NCBI GenBank assembly: GCA_963805495.1
Contig: CAWDUQ010000002.1
Location: 1,426,001 to 1,490,000 of the forward strand
Direction of reading: 5' to 3'
DNA: 64,000 nt
From: DAHUXD01 sp963805495
Lineage (GTDB): Bacteria; Acidobacteriota; Thermoanaerobaculia; UBA5066; Gp7-AA6
Made by a program: the position numbers and the translations under genes. Positions 43,742 to 53,611 of this stretch are shown piece by piece (position 1 is the stretch's first letter; every line of letters begins with the position of its first letter). The notes beneath the pieces were generated by a model, which ran no database searches, was not told the DNA's origin, and saw nothing but the letters and a program-made list of their open reading frames with translations.

Positions 43742-44953
43742 ATGGCAAACATCCAGCCCTACAAGATGAATTCCGGGGTCGTCAAGCTGGGCTGGATCTC
43801 GTTCTTGTCGGACGTGGCCTCGGACATGATCTTCCCGCTGCTCCCCGACTTCCTGACGCGCACGCTCAAGGCCGGCCCGGCCGCCATCGGTGCGATCGAG
43901 GGCGTCGCGGAGGCCACCTCGTCGTTCATGAAGATGGTATCGGGCAGGTTGTCCGACCGCGTCCGCCGCCGCAAGCCCTTGATCGTCGCCGGCTACTCGA
44001 TCGCCGCGCTCGCCCGGCCGCTCATCGGGCTCGCCGCGAACTGGACGCAGGTCCTCGCGATCCGGTTCACGGATCGGATCGGCAAGGGCATCCGTACCTC
44101 GCCGCGCGATGCGCTGCTCGCGGACCTCGTGCCGCCCGAGAAGCGCGGCCGCGCCTTCGGTCTGCAGCGCGCGATGGACAACGCGGGCGCCGTCGTCGGG
44201 CCGCTGCTCGCGGCCGCGCTGCTCAGGTTCGTCTTCGATGACGAACGCTCGATCTTTCTGCTCGCAGCGGTCCCGGGGCTCGCGGCCGTCGCACTCCTCG
44301 TTTTCGCCGTCAAGGAGCCCCCGAAGGCCCCGCGCGACCCCGCCGCGGCGCGGCCGCCCGGCGGACCGTTGCCGCGGAGGCTCAGGATCGCCATCGGGAT
44401 CTTCGTCCTCTTCACGCTCGCGAGCTCGACCGACGCTTTCCTGATCCTCCGCGCGAGCAACGCGGGTGTCGCGCTCTGGCAGTTGCCGTTGCTCTGGGCC
44501 TTCTTCAATGGCGTCAAGGCCGTGGGCGGCGTTCCGGGAGGAGCGCTCGCCGATCGCCTGGGGCGGGTGCCGGCGATCGTCGCGGGCTGGACCGTGTACG
44601 CCATTTCCTACGTGGGCTTCGCCTTCGTGTCGAGCCCCGGACCGATCTGGGCGTGGTTCGGCTTCTACGCTCTCTTCTATGCGATGACCGAAGGGGCGGA
44701 ACGGGCGCTCGTCGCCGATCTCGCGCCCGCCCGCCTGCGCGGGAAGGCCTTCGGCGCCTTCCACGCGTCGGTCGGCTTCGCTTCGCTGCCCGCCTCGATC
44801 CTCTTCGGCCTGTGGTGGAAGGCCTTCGGTCCCCGCGGCGCCTTTCTCATCGGGGCCGGCATCGCCGTCGCGGCCACTGCCACGCTCCTCGTCTTCCGGT
44901 CGCGCTCCGGTCCCCTGCACGCCGTCGAGGATCGCGAAACCGCTCCGGCGTAG
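43742..44953 (+). CDS. Major facilitator superfamily transporter
   Basis: 403 residues with about 12 hydrophobic segments. The MFS loop 2-3 motif appears as SGRLSDRVRRRKPLIVAGY, the later loop repeat as GALADRLGRVPAIVAGW, and TDRIGKGIRTSPRDALLAD is a block seen in a bacterial MFS subgroup with broad substrates. Substrate unknown. ATG directly after the A/T-rich stretch; no Shine-Dalgarno is obvious. Confidence 0.86.
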   Translation: MANIQPYKMNSGVVKLGWISFLSDVASDMIFPLLPDFLTRTLKAGPAAIGAIEGVAEATSSFMKMVSGRLSDRVRRRKPLIVAGYSIAALARPLIGLAANWTQVLAIRFTDRIGKGIRTSPRDALLADLVPPEKRGRAFGLQRAMDNAGAVVGPLLAAALLRFVFDDERSIFLLAAVPGLAAVALLVFAVKEPPKAPRDPAAARPPGGPLPRRLRIAIGIFVLFTLASSTDAFLILRASNAGVALWQLPLLWAFFNGVKAVGGVPGGALADRLGRVPAIVAGWTVYAISYVGFAFVSSPGPIWAWFGFYALFYAMTEGAERALVADLAPARLRGKAFGAFHASVGFASLPASILFGLWWKAFGPRGAFLIGAGIAVAATATLLVFRSRSGPLHAVEDRETAPA

Positions 44954-44988
44954 CCGGACACGCCGCCCCGGGCCCGCCGCCGACCTGA

Positions 44989-44994
44989 TAGCAT
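44989..44994 (+). promoter_or_regulatory. Possible -10 (TAGCAT) of the mqnE cluster
   Basis: TAGCAT 19 nt before the ATG at 45014; GGGGGTGACGG between them supplies a Shine-Dalgarno. Confidence 0.3.
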
Positions 44995-45013
44995 TTCCCG
45001 CGGGGGTGACGGA

Positions 45014-45238
45014 ATGGGCCCGGTCTGGCGCCTCATCAAGGGACAGAAGGACATGTGCCACCGGTGCGGCCGGGAGATCGTCGACTTCCCCGCCGTCGGT
45101 CGCGTGATCGACTTCCAGTTTCGACCCGAAGAGAAGTACTGCTGGGACTGTTACCGGTACCTGACGCCCTTCGTCGACGACATCGCCCCGGTGTCCCAGG
45201 ACCCGTTCCAGCCGGTCACCAAGCCGGCGATTCCGTGA
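45014..45238 (+). CDS. Small four-cysteine (zinc-ribbon-like) protein upstream of mqnE
   Basis: 74 residues. Two CxxC knuckles, CHRC (Cys15, Cys18) and CWDC (Cys43, Cys46), flank a short hydrophobic/beta segment (IVDFPAVGRVIDFQF), as in small zinc ribbons. No family recognised. Its stop overlaps the mqnE start (GTGA), so the two are translationally coupled and the protein may act with MqnE or bind metal for it; this is inference. Confidence 0.72.
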   Translation: MGPVWRLIKGQKDMCHRCGREIVDFPAVGRVIDFQFRPEEKYCWDCYRYLTPFVDDIAPVSQDPFQPVTKPAIP

Positions 45239-46371
45239 CGGACCTTCTCTCCTCCTTCCGCCGGTCCGATCTTCTCCCCCTGGCCGAGAAGACGCTCGCG
45301 GGGGAACGCCTGTCCTTCGAGGACGGGGTCCGCCTCTTCGAGACGCGCGACTTCCTCGGGCTCGGCCGCCTCGCCAACCACGTCCGCGAGGCGCGCCACG
45401 GGAATCTCGCGTTCTACAACGTCAACCGCTATCTGAACCCGACGAACCTCTGCTGGGTCGACTGCGCCCTCTGCGCCTGGGCGAAGAAGGTCAACGAGCC
45501 GGGCGGCTACGAGATGGCGATCGACGAATGTGTGGCCGAGGCCGGCCGCGGCTACAGCGACGCCGTGACCGAGCTCCACATCGTCGGCGGCCTCCACCCG
45601 ACGTGGCCCTTCGAGTACTACACGGGCCTGCTCCGCGCACTCAAGTCGAAGTTTCCGGGCGTGCACCTGAAGGCCTGGACGATGGTGGAGGTCGACTGGA
45701 TCGCGAAGATCGGGGGGCGGGCGCTGCCGGACGCCATTCGGGAGTTGAAGGCCGCGGGGATGGACTCCTGCCCCGGCGGCGGCGCGGAGATCTTCGCCCG
45801 GCGCGTCCGCGACATCATCTGCACCAACAAGATCTCGGGCGAGCGCTGGCTGGAAGTCGCGCGCGAGTGCCACCGGCAGGGCGTCCGGACCAACGCCACG
45901 ATGCTCTACGGCCACGTCGAGACGGTCGAGGAGCGCGTCGACCACCTGCTGCGCCTGCGCGCGCTGCAGGACGAGACCGGCGGAATCCCGGGTCTGATTC
46001 CGCTGGCCTTCCATCCCGAGAACACGCCGCTTTCGCACCTGCCCTCTTCGACCGGGCAGCTCGACCTGCGGGTGATCGCGGCCTCCCGGCTCCTGCTCGA
46101 CAACGTGCCGCACATCAAGGCCTACTGGATACAGATCGGCACGAAGCTCGCCCAGGTCGCGCTCTTCTTCGGCGCCGACGATCTGGTCGGCACCGTCGTC
46201 GACGAGATCATCACGCACGCGGCCGGCGCGACGACCGCTTCCGGGCTCACGCGCGCCGATTTCGAGCGCATCATCCGCGAGTCGGGCCGCGAGCCCTACG
46301 AACGGGACTCGGAGTACAGGCGCGTCGAAAGGCGCGGGCCCCGCGCGGAGCCGGTTCCGGCGCTCGCATGA
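45235..46371 (+). CDS. mqnE: MqnE, aminofutalosine synthase (radical SAM)
   Basis: 378 residues from a GTG overlapping the preceding stop. MqnE joins SAM-derived adenosyl to a chorismate-derived intermediate in the futalosine route to menaquinone. The radical SAM cluster is CWVDCALC (CX3CX2C, near residue 73); further markers are ELHIVGGLHPTWPFEYY, HLKAWTMVEVDWIA, CPGGGAEIF and TMLYGHVETVEERVDHLLRLRALQDETGG, followed by PLAFHPENT, which favours MqnE over MqnC. Menaquinone fits the b558-type succinate dehydrogenase nearby. Confidence 0.9.
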   Translation: MTDLLSSFRRSDLLPLAEKTLAGERLSFEDGVRLFETRDFLGLGRLANHVREARHGNLAFYNVNRYLNPTNLCWVDCALCAWAKKVNEPGGYEMAIDECVAEAGRGYSDAVTELHIVGGLHPTWPFEYYTGLLRALKSKFPGVHLKAWTMVEVDWIAKIGGRALPDAIRELKAAGMDSCPGGGAEIFARRVRDIICTNKISGERWLEVARECHRQGVRTNATMLYGHVETVEERVDHLLRLRALQDETGGIPGLIPLAFHPENTPLSHLPSSTGQLDLRVIAASRLLLDNVPHIKAYWIQIGTKLAQVALFFGADDLVGTVVDEIITHAAGATTASGLTRADFERIIRESGREPYERDSEYRRVERRGPRAEPVPALA

Positions 46372-47297
46372 CCCGGGGCCGCCGGCCCGGCGCCGCGGCC
46401 GGCGCGCTGGCGGCGGCGCTCTCGATCGGCTGCGCGGGCGGCGGCTACGAAGGCAAGCCCCGGGTCGCGGTCGTCGACGGCGACCCCATCGTCCAGATGA
46501 CGCCGCAGGACCGGGCCCCGGGTCTCGACTCGCCGCACCTCGTTCCGCTCAGGCAGCACACGGATCCGCCGTTTCGCAACGAGAAGGTCCTCGGCCTCGC
46601 GCTCGGCGCGCCCGAGCGCATGTACCCGATCGGCCTGCTCGACGACGTGGAGGTCGTCGACGACGAGGCCGGCGGCGTGCCGTACGTCGTGGTCCGTTCC
46701 CCGCTTGCGGGTCTCTCGACGGTTCTCGACCGCCGGGTCGGCGGCCGGACCCTGACGTTCGAGAACTCGGGCGCCGCCTGGCGGGACGTCCTGGTATTGC
46801 GCGACCGGGAAACCGGGACCTACTGGGCGCCCGCGACCGGGCGCGCGCTGGCCGGCCCCCTCGCCGGCGAGTCACTGACGGTCCTTCCGGCCGCGGTCAC
46901 GACGGCCGAGGCCTGGAGGGAGCTCTACCCGTCGACAATCTGCCTGGACACCGGCAAGCTCTCGGCTGTCTCGCTGAGCCTGCGGGCGTACGCCGCATCC
47001 TCCCGGGAAGGCGTTTCGGGAAAGAAGACATCCGATCGCCGGTATCCGCCGAAGGAGACGGTCTATTTCGCCGCGGGCGGGAGCGAGACGGTCGCCTTCA
47101 CCGCGGAGTACGCCCGCGGAAAGAAGGCGTTCGAAGCGGAGCTCGACGGGCGGCCACTGACGGTCGAGTGGGACGGCGCGGTGCGGGCCCCCCGCGCCTT
47201 CCGTCCGGCGGCGGGCCCACGGCAGGAGATCCCGGTGGTCCCGATCTACTGGTTCGCGCTCGTCGAGCAACTCCCCGGGGTCAGGGCGATTCCCTGA
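46368..47297 (+). CDS. DUF3179-type lipoprotein
   Basis: 309 residues; ATG overlaps the mqnE stop. Lipobox LSIGC near residue 22. The body (DPPFRNEKVLGLALGAPERMYPIGLLDDVEVVDDE, PYVVVRSPLAGLSTVLDR, LTFENSGAAWRDVLVLRDRETGTYWAPATGRALAGPLAG, and TTAEAWRELYPSTICL) is the pattern of DUF3179 proteins, whose role is unknown. Periplasmic face of a membrane expected. Its 3' end overlaps the convergent gene by 17 bp. Confidence 0.8.
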   Translation: MTRGRRPGAAAGALAAALSIGCAGGGYEGKPRVAVVDGDPIVQMTPQDRAPGLDSPHLVPLRQHTDPPFRNEKVLGLALGAPERMYPIGLLDDVEVVDDEAGGVPYVVVRSPLAGLSTVLDRRVGGRTLTFENSGAAWRDVLVLRDRETGTYWAPATGRALAGPLAGESLTVLPAAVTTAEAWRELYPSTICLDTGKLSAVSLSLRAYAASSREGVSGKKTSDRRYPPKETVYFAAGGSETVAFTAEYARGKKAFEAELDGRPLTVEWDGAVRAPRAFRPAAGPRQEIPVVPIYWFALVEQLPGVRAIP

Positions 47298-48258
47298 GCA
47301 ACCCCGGCCCATTCGGGCCAGTCCCGGCGGCCGGAGGCGACGGGCTGAAATCCGACGAGCCCAGCCCCGGACCCGCGGGGTGGACTTCCTCCTCGGTGCC
47401 GACCGAAAACTTCTTGTAGTCGAAGTATCTGGAGTGAATTTCGACGCGGCTGCCGAACACGAGAAGGACCCTCGCCTCGCCGCGAAAGTGGGCCTCCGAG
47501 GGCAGCCAGATCTCGCCGTTGACCTTGCGGCGCTGGATGAAAGCGGTCGAGCCCTTCTGCAGCCGCGCCAGGCGCATCGGACCGACGCCGAGGCTGTCGA
47601 GCAGCTTCGCCTCGAGACGGACGAGCTGGCGGTCCTTCTCGTCGACCCATGCTTCGCCGGCCAGCTTCTGGGCCACCTTGCCTCCCCGCGTCACGGGCTC
47701 GAAGCCCGGGCGCGGGACGAACGCGACGACGATGGTCGGCCGGCCGTCGATGATCTCCCGCCGGACGATCCGGAACTCGTCCATGCGGAAGATCTCATCG
47801 ACGGCCTCCTCGTCCTTGCGGCGGTTCTCCTCCTCCCGGGCCAGTCGCTCCCGGCGCGCTTCCTCGTCCTCGCCGACCCGGTTCCGCGCGCGTTTTGCGG
47901 CCTTCGCCTCCTGCTTGCGGTCCTGCTCGCCGAGCTCCTCGGCGCTCAAGGGATGCCCGTCGCGGGCGACGAGCCGCCGATAGAGCTCGCCGGGCTCGGC
48001 GGACGGGTAGACCTCGTAGGTCTCGGTCTTCGTTTTCTTGATCGCTCCGTTCGCATCGAGCTTGCTCTGCGTATACGTCTCGTTGAACGTATATTGCTCA
48101 AGAAGCGAATTGTCGCCTCTCAGGTTCCGCCGCACTTCCTCCAGGAACGCCCGGGTGTCGGGCAGGTCCGGCGCGGGCGCCGGGGCGTCCTGGGCGGCCA
48201 GGGCGCCCGCGACGAGCGCGGCGAGGAGGGCGGCGAAGAGCGCGCGAGCCTTCCTCAT
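47281..48258 (-). CDS. Exported protein of unknown function
   Basis: 325 residues from the ATG at 48258 (signal ALFAALLAALVAGALAAQ). A central highly charged Lys/Glu/Arg segment (about 100-165, coiled-coil-like: AKAAKRARNRVGEDEEARRERLAREEENRRKDEEAVDE-type composition) separates an N-terminal part with TFNETYTQSKLDANG from a C-terminal half with GRPTIVVAFVPRPGFEPV, KLAGEAWVDEKDRQLVRLEA and GEIWLPSEAHFRG. The latter reads like the LolA-type outer-membrane lipoprotein-sorting fold. No certain family. Divergent from sdhC. Confidence 0.7.
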   Translation of the reverse strand: MRKARALFAALLAALVAGALAAQDAPAPAPDLPDTRAFLEEVRRNLRGDNSLLEQYTFNETYTQSKLDANGAIKKTKTETYEVYPSAEPGELYRRLVARDGHPLSAEELGEQDRKQEAKAAKRARNRVGEDEEARRERLAREEENRRKDEEAVDEIFRMDEFRIVRREIIDGRPTIVVAFVPRPGFEPVTRGGKVAQKLAGEAWVDEKDRQLVRLEAKLLDSLGVGPMRLARLQKGSTAFIQRRKVNGEIWLPSEAHFRGEARVLLVFGSRVEIHSRYFDYKKFSVGTEEEVHPAGPGLGSSDFSPSPPAAGTGPNGPGLLRESP

Positions 48259-48331
48259 CGATGGCTGCAACAATCCGCGCGCGAAGCTGAATTCCCGGCC
48301 GACGGATTGCGGAGCGCGGGCCGCGCCTGCA

Positions 48332-48337
48332 TATAAT
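48332..48337 (+). promoter_or_regulatory. -10 hexamer TATAAT of sdhC
   Basis: A perfect TATAAT ends 10 nt before the ATG at 48348. TTGCGG lies 19 nt further up. The transcript would have almost no leader, and there is no Shine-Dalgarno. Confidence 0.55.
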
Positions 48338-48347
48338 CCCGGATTGG

Positions 48348-49010
48348 ATGGCTCAGCCGCCAGGATTCATCGGATCGTCCATCGGCCGGAAGGTCGTCAT
48401 GGCCGTGACCGGGATCGTTCTCGTCGGGTTCGTCATGGTCCACATGCTCGGCAACCTCCAGGTGTATCTGGGCCCCGGGCCGATGAACGCCTACGGCGAG
48501 TTCCTCCGGCACCTCCTCCACGGGACCGGGCTCTGGATCGCCCGGGCCGTCCTGCTGACGGCCGTGGTCCTCCACATCTGGGCGGCGACCTCGCTGACCC
48601 TGACGAGCCGCCGGGCCCGCCCGATCGCCTACCGCGAGCAGAAGTGGAAGGAGTCGACCTACGCCTCCCGGACGATGCGCTGGAGCGGGGTCATTCTCTT
48701 CTTCTTCATCATCTATCACCTGATGCATTTTACGATCGGCAACGCCCACCCGAGCTTCATCGAGGGCGACGTCTACCACAACTTCGTCGCCGGGTTCCGG
48801 AGTGTCCCGGTCTCGATCGTCTACATCGTCGCGATGGTGCTGCTCGGCCTCCACCTCCGGCACGGCGTGTGGAGCATGTTCCAGACGCTCGGCGTCTCGC
48901 ACCCCCGCGCGATCGCGGCGGCGAAGACGGGCGCCTGGATCTACGCCTTGATCGTGGTGCTCGGCAACATTTCGTTCCCCCTGGCCGTCCTGGCGGGAAT
49001 CATCCGGTGA
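48348..49010 (+). CDS. sdhC: Succinate dehydrogenase cytochrome b558 subunit
   Basis: 220 residues, five membrane helices. Haem-ligand histidines are plausible in GFVMVHMLGNLQVYLGP (near 33), VVLHIWAA (near 73), IIYHLMHF (near 125) and LGLHLRHGVW (near 168). This is the single-subunit, di-haem type found with menaquinone-using or B. subtilis-like enzymes; there is no sdhD. First gene of sdhCAB-fumC. Confidence 0.93.
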   Translation: MAQPPGFIGSSIGRKVVMAVTGIVLVGFVMVHMLGNLQVYLGPGPMNAYGEFLRHLLHGTGLWIARAVLLTAVVLHIWAATSLTLTSRRARPIAYREQKWKESTYASRTMRWSGVILFFFIIYHLMHFTIGNAHPSFIEGDVYHNFVAGFRSVPVSIVYIVAMVLLGLHLRHGVWSMFQTLGVSHPRAIAAAKTGAWIYALIVVLGNISFPLAVLAGIIR

Positions 49011-49029
49011 CCGGAGGAGCACCCAAGCC

Positions 49030-50939
<1,910 letters not shown>

Positions 50940-50943
<4 letters not shown>

Positions 50944-51722
50944 AGATCACGCTGAAGGTCTGGCGGCAGAAGGACGCGAAGGCCCCGGGCGGCTTCGTCA
51001 CGTACGAGGCGCCCGACGTGAACGAAGAGATGTCGTTTCTCGAGATGCTCGACGTCGTCAACGAGGGCCTGATCGGGAAGGGCGAAGGGCCGATCGCGTT
51101 CGACCACGACTGCCGGGAGGGCATCTGCGGCACCTGCGGGGTCATGATCAACGGGCGCGCCCACGGCCCGCGGGCGAAGACGACCGCCTGCCAGCTCCAC
51201 ATGCGAAGCTTCTCCGACGGTGACGTCCTGACGATCGAGCCCTGGCGCGCGGGGGCCTTCCCGGTCGTCAAGGACCTGATCGTCGACCGCGGGGCATTCG
51301 ACCGCATCATCGCGGCCGGCGGCTTCATTTCCGCCGCAATCGGCGGAGCACAGGACGCCAATACGATCCCGATCCGGAAGGAGAACGCCGACCTCGCGAT
51401 GGACGCCGCGGCCTGCATCGGCTGCGGCGCGTGCGTCGCGGCCTGCCCCAACGCCTCCGCCATGCTCTTCGTCTCGGCCAAGATCTCCCAGCTGGCGCTG
51501 TTGCCGCAGGGCCAGCCCGAGCGCGCCGACCGGGCGCGGAACATGGTCGCCCGGATGGACGCCGAGCGCTTCGGCACATGCACCAACCACGGCGAGTGCG
51601 AGGCGGCCTGTCCCAAGGGCATCCGCATGCAGTTCATCGCCATGATGAACGCGGACTACGTGAAGGCGAAACTGACGGAGGGGCGGCGCCCGAGCGAGCT
51701 CTCCGACGGCGGCTCGGGGTAG
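50940..51722 (+). CDS. sdhB: Succinate dehydrogenase iron-sulfur subunit
   Basis: 260 residues. The [2Fe-2S] cluster cysteines are in CREGICGTCGVMING and the downstream TACQLH; the other two clusters are in CIGCGACVAACPNAS and CTNHGECEAACPKGI. It passes electrons from the flavin to the cytochrome subunit. ATG overlaps the sdhA stop, and the next gene begins 3 bp after its own stop. Confidence 0.96.
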
Positions 51723-51725
51723 ACC

Positions 51726-53129
51726 GTGGCAGACGCGAAGAAGACCCGTACCGAGTCCGACACCATGGGGCCCGTCGAGGTCGCGGCCGACCGCTACTGG
51801 GGCGCGCAGACCGAGCGGTCCCTCCACCACTTCCGGATCGGCCCCGAGCGTTTCCCGCGGGAGCTCATCCGGGCGCTCGGCATCCTCAAGAAGGCGGCGG
51901 CCGTCGTCAACCGGGACCGCGGGGCGCTGCCCGCGGACAGGGCCGACGCGATCATCCAGGCGGCCGACGAGGTCATCGCGGGAAAGCTCGACGACCATTT
52001 CCCCCTCTCCGTCTGGCAGACCGGCAGCGGCACGCAGACCAACATGAACGCCAACGAGGTCATCTCCAATCGCGCGATCGAGATCCTCGGCGGCGTGCTC
52101 GGCTCGAAGAAGCCCGTCCACCCCAACGACGACGTCAACAAGAGCCAGTCCTCCAACGACACCTTCCCGACCGCGATGCACATCGCCGCGGTCGAGCAGA
52201 CCCGCTTCCGGCTGATCCCGGCCGTCCGCAAGCTGCGCGACACGCTGGACCGGAAGGCGAAGGAATTCGCGGGCATCGTCAAGATCGGCCGCACGCACCT
52301 CCAGGACGCCGTCCCGATGACACTCGGCCAGGAGATCTCGGGCTGGGTCTCGCAGCTCGACCACTCGATCGTCCACCTGGAGGATTCCCTGCCCCACCTC
52401 CAGGAGCTCGCCCTCGGCGGGACAGCGGTCGGCACGGGCCTGAACGCTCCCGCGGACTTCGGCCAGAAGACCGCCGCCGAGATCGCGAAGCTGACCGGGA
52501 TCCCCTTCGTCTCCGCTCCCAACAAGTTCGAGGCGCTGGCGGCGCACGACGCGCTCGTCGCCGGGCACGGCGCGGTCCGCACGCTCGCGGCGTCGCTGAT
52601 GAAAATCGCCAACGACGTCCGGTGGCTCGCCTCCGGCCCGCGCTCGGGTCTCGCCGAGATCCGGATTCCGGAGAACGAGCCGGGCTCCTCGATCATGCCG
52701 GGCAAGGTCAATCCGACGCAATCCGAAGCACTGACGATGGTCTGCGCCCAGGTCTTCGGCAACGACGTGGCCGTCACGATCGGCGGCGCGTCGGGCAACT
52801 TCGAGCTGAACGTCTACAAGCCGCTCATCATTGCCAACTACCTGCGGTCGGTGCACCTGCTGGCCGACGCGTGCGAGTCCTTCGAGGAGCACTGCGCCCG
52901 CGGCATCGAGCCCGATCTCGAGAAGATCCGGGAGCACGTCGGCCGCTCGCTGATGCTCGTCACGGCGCTCGCTCCGCGGATCGGCTACGACAAGGCCGCG
53001 GCGATCGCCAAGAAGGCGCACAAGGAAGGAACCACCCTCAAGGAGGCGGCGATCTCCCTCGGCCACGTCACCGCCGATGAGTTCGACCGCGACGTCCGTC
53101 CCGAGAACATGGTCGGGCCGGGGAACTGA
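51726..53129 (+). CDS. fumC: Fumarase class II
   Basis: 467 residues from GTG. Hydrates fumarate to malate. Markers: YWGAQTERSLHHFRIG, QTGSGTQTNMNANEVISNRA, KSQSSNDTFPTAMHIA, IKIGRTHLQDAVPMT-like segment, and the superfamily signature GSSIMPGKVNPTQSEA. Placed after sdhCAB so that two consecutive TCA-cycle steps are co-expressed. Confidence 0.96.
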   Translation: MADAKKTRTESDTMGPVEVAADRYWGAQTERSLHHFRIGPERFPRELIRALGILKKAAAVVNRDRGALPADRADAIIQAADEVIAGKLDDHFPLSVWQTGSGTQTNMNANEVISNRAIEILGGVLGSKKPVHPNDDVNKSQSSNDTFPTAMHIAAVEQTRFRLIPAVRKLRDTLDRKAKEFAGIVKIGRTHLQDAVPMTLGQEISGWVSQLDHSIVHLEDSLPHLQELALGGTAVGTGLNAPADFGQKTAAEIAKLTGIPFVSAPNKFEALAAHDALVAGHGAVRTLAASLMKIANDVRWLASGPRSGLAEIRIPENEPGSSIMPGKVNPTQSEALTMVCAQVFGNDVAVTIGGASGNFELNVYKPLIIANYLRSVHLLADACESFEEHCARGIEPDLEKIREHVGRSLMLVTALAPRIGYDKAAAIAKKAHKEGTTLKEAAISLGHVTADEFDRDVRPENMVGPGN

Positions 53130-53131
53130 GC

Positions 53132-53605
53132 TTGCCCGAGCCGGTCCCCGTCTTTACGTCCCTTCACCTCGAGTTTTTCCTGCTGGCCGCGGCACGTCTC
53201 GCGTTCGCGGCCTTTCTCGGCGCGGTGCTCGGCTTCCAGCGCGAGCGCGTGCACAGCGCCGCCGGTCTCCGGACGCACATCCTCGTCTCAACAGGGTCGG
53301 CGCTGATCGTCCTTTCCGGGATCCAGTCCGGGTTCGGTCACGACGCGTCGAGCCGGGTGATCCAGGGCATCGTGGCCGGGATCGGCTTCCTGGGCGCCGG
53401 CACGATCCTCAAGATCGGCGACCGCGTCGAGGTCTATGGCCTGACGACCGCCGCCAGCATCTGGCTGACGGCCGGTGTCGGCGTCGCGGCCGGCCTGGGA
53501 CATCTCTGGCTGCCGGTCGTCGCCACCCTCATCGGCTGGCTCGTCCTCGGGCCCCTCGGGCGGCTGGAAAAGTCGCACCCGGGCCCGGGACCGCCGCGCG
53601 GCTGA
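53132..53605 (+). CDS. MgtC/SapB-family membrane protein
   Basis: 157 residues, TTG start two bases after the fumC stop. The MgtC core is clear: RLAFAAFLGAVLGFQRE, AAGLRTHILVSTGSALIVL, GIVAGIGFLGAGTILK and VYGLTTAASIWLTAGVGVAAGLG, four to five helices. Family members contribute to growth in low Mg2+ or to membrane energy control; the exact role is unclear. Its end is 6 bp from the convergent selenoprotein-like gene. Confidence 0.88.
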   Translation: MPEPVPVFTSLHLEFFLLAAARLAFAAFLGAVLGFQRERVHSAAGLRTHILVSTGSALIVLSGIQSGFGHDASSRVIQGIVAGIGFLGAGTILKIGDRVEVYGLTTAASIWLTAGVGVAAGLGHLWLPVVATLIGWLVLGPLGRLEKSHPGPGPPRG

Positions 53606-53611
53606 GCCGGA

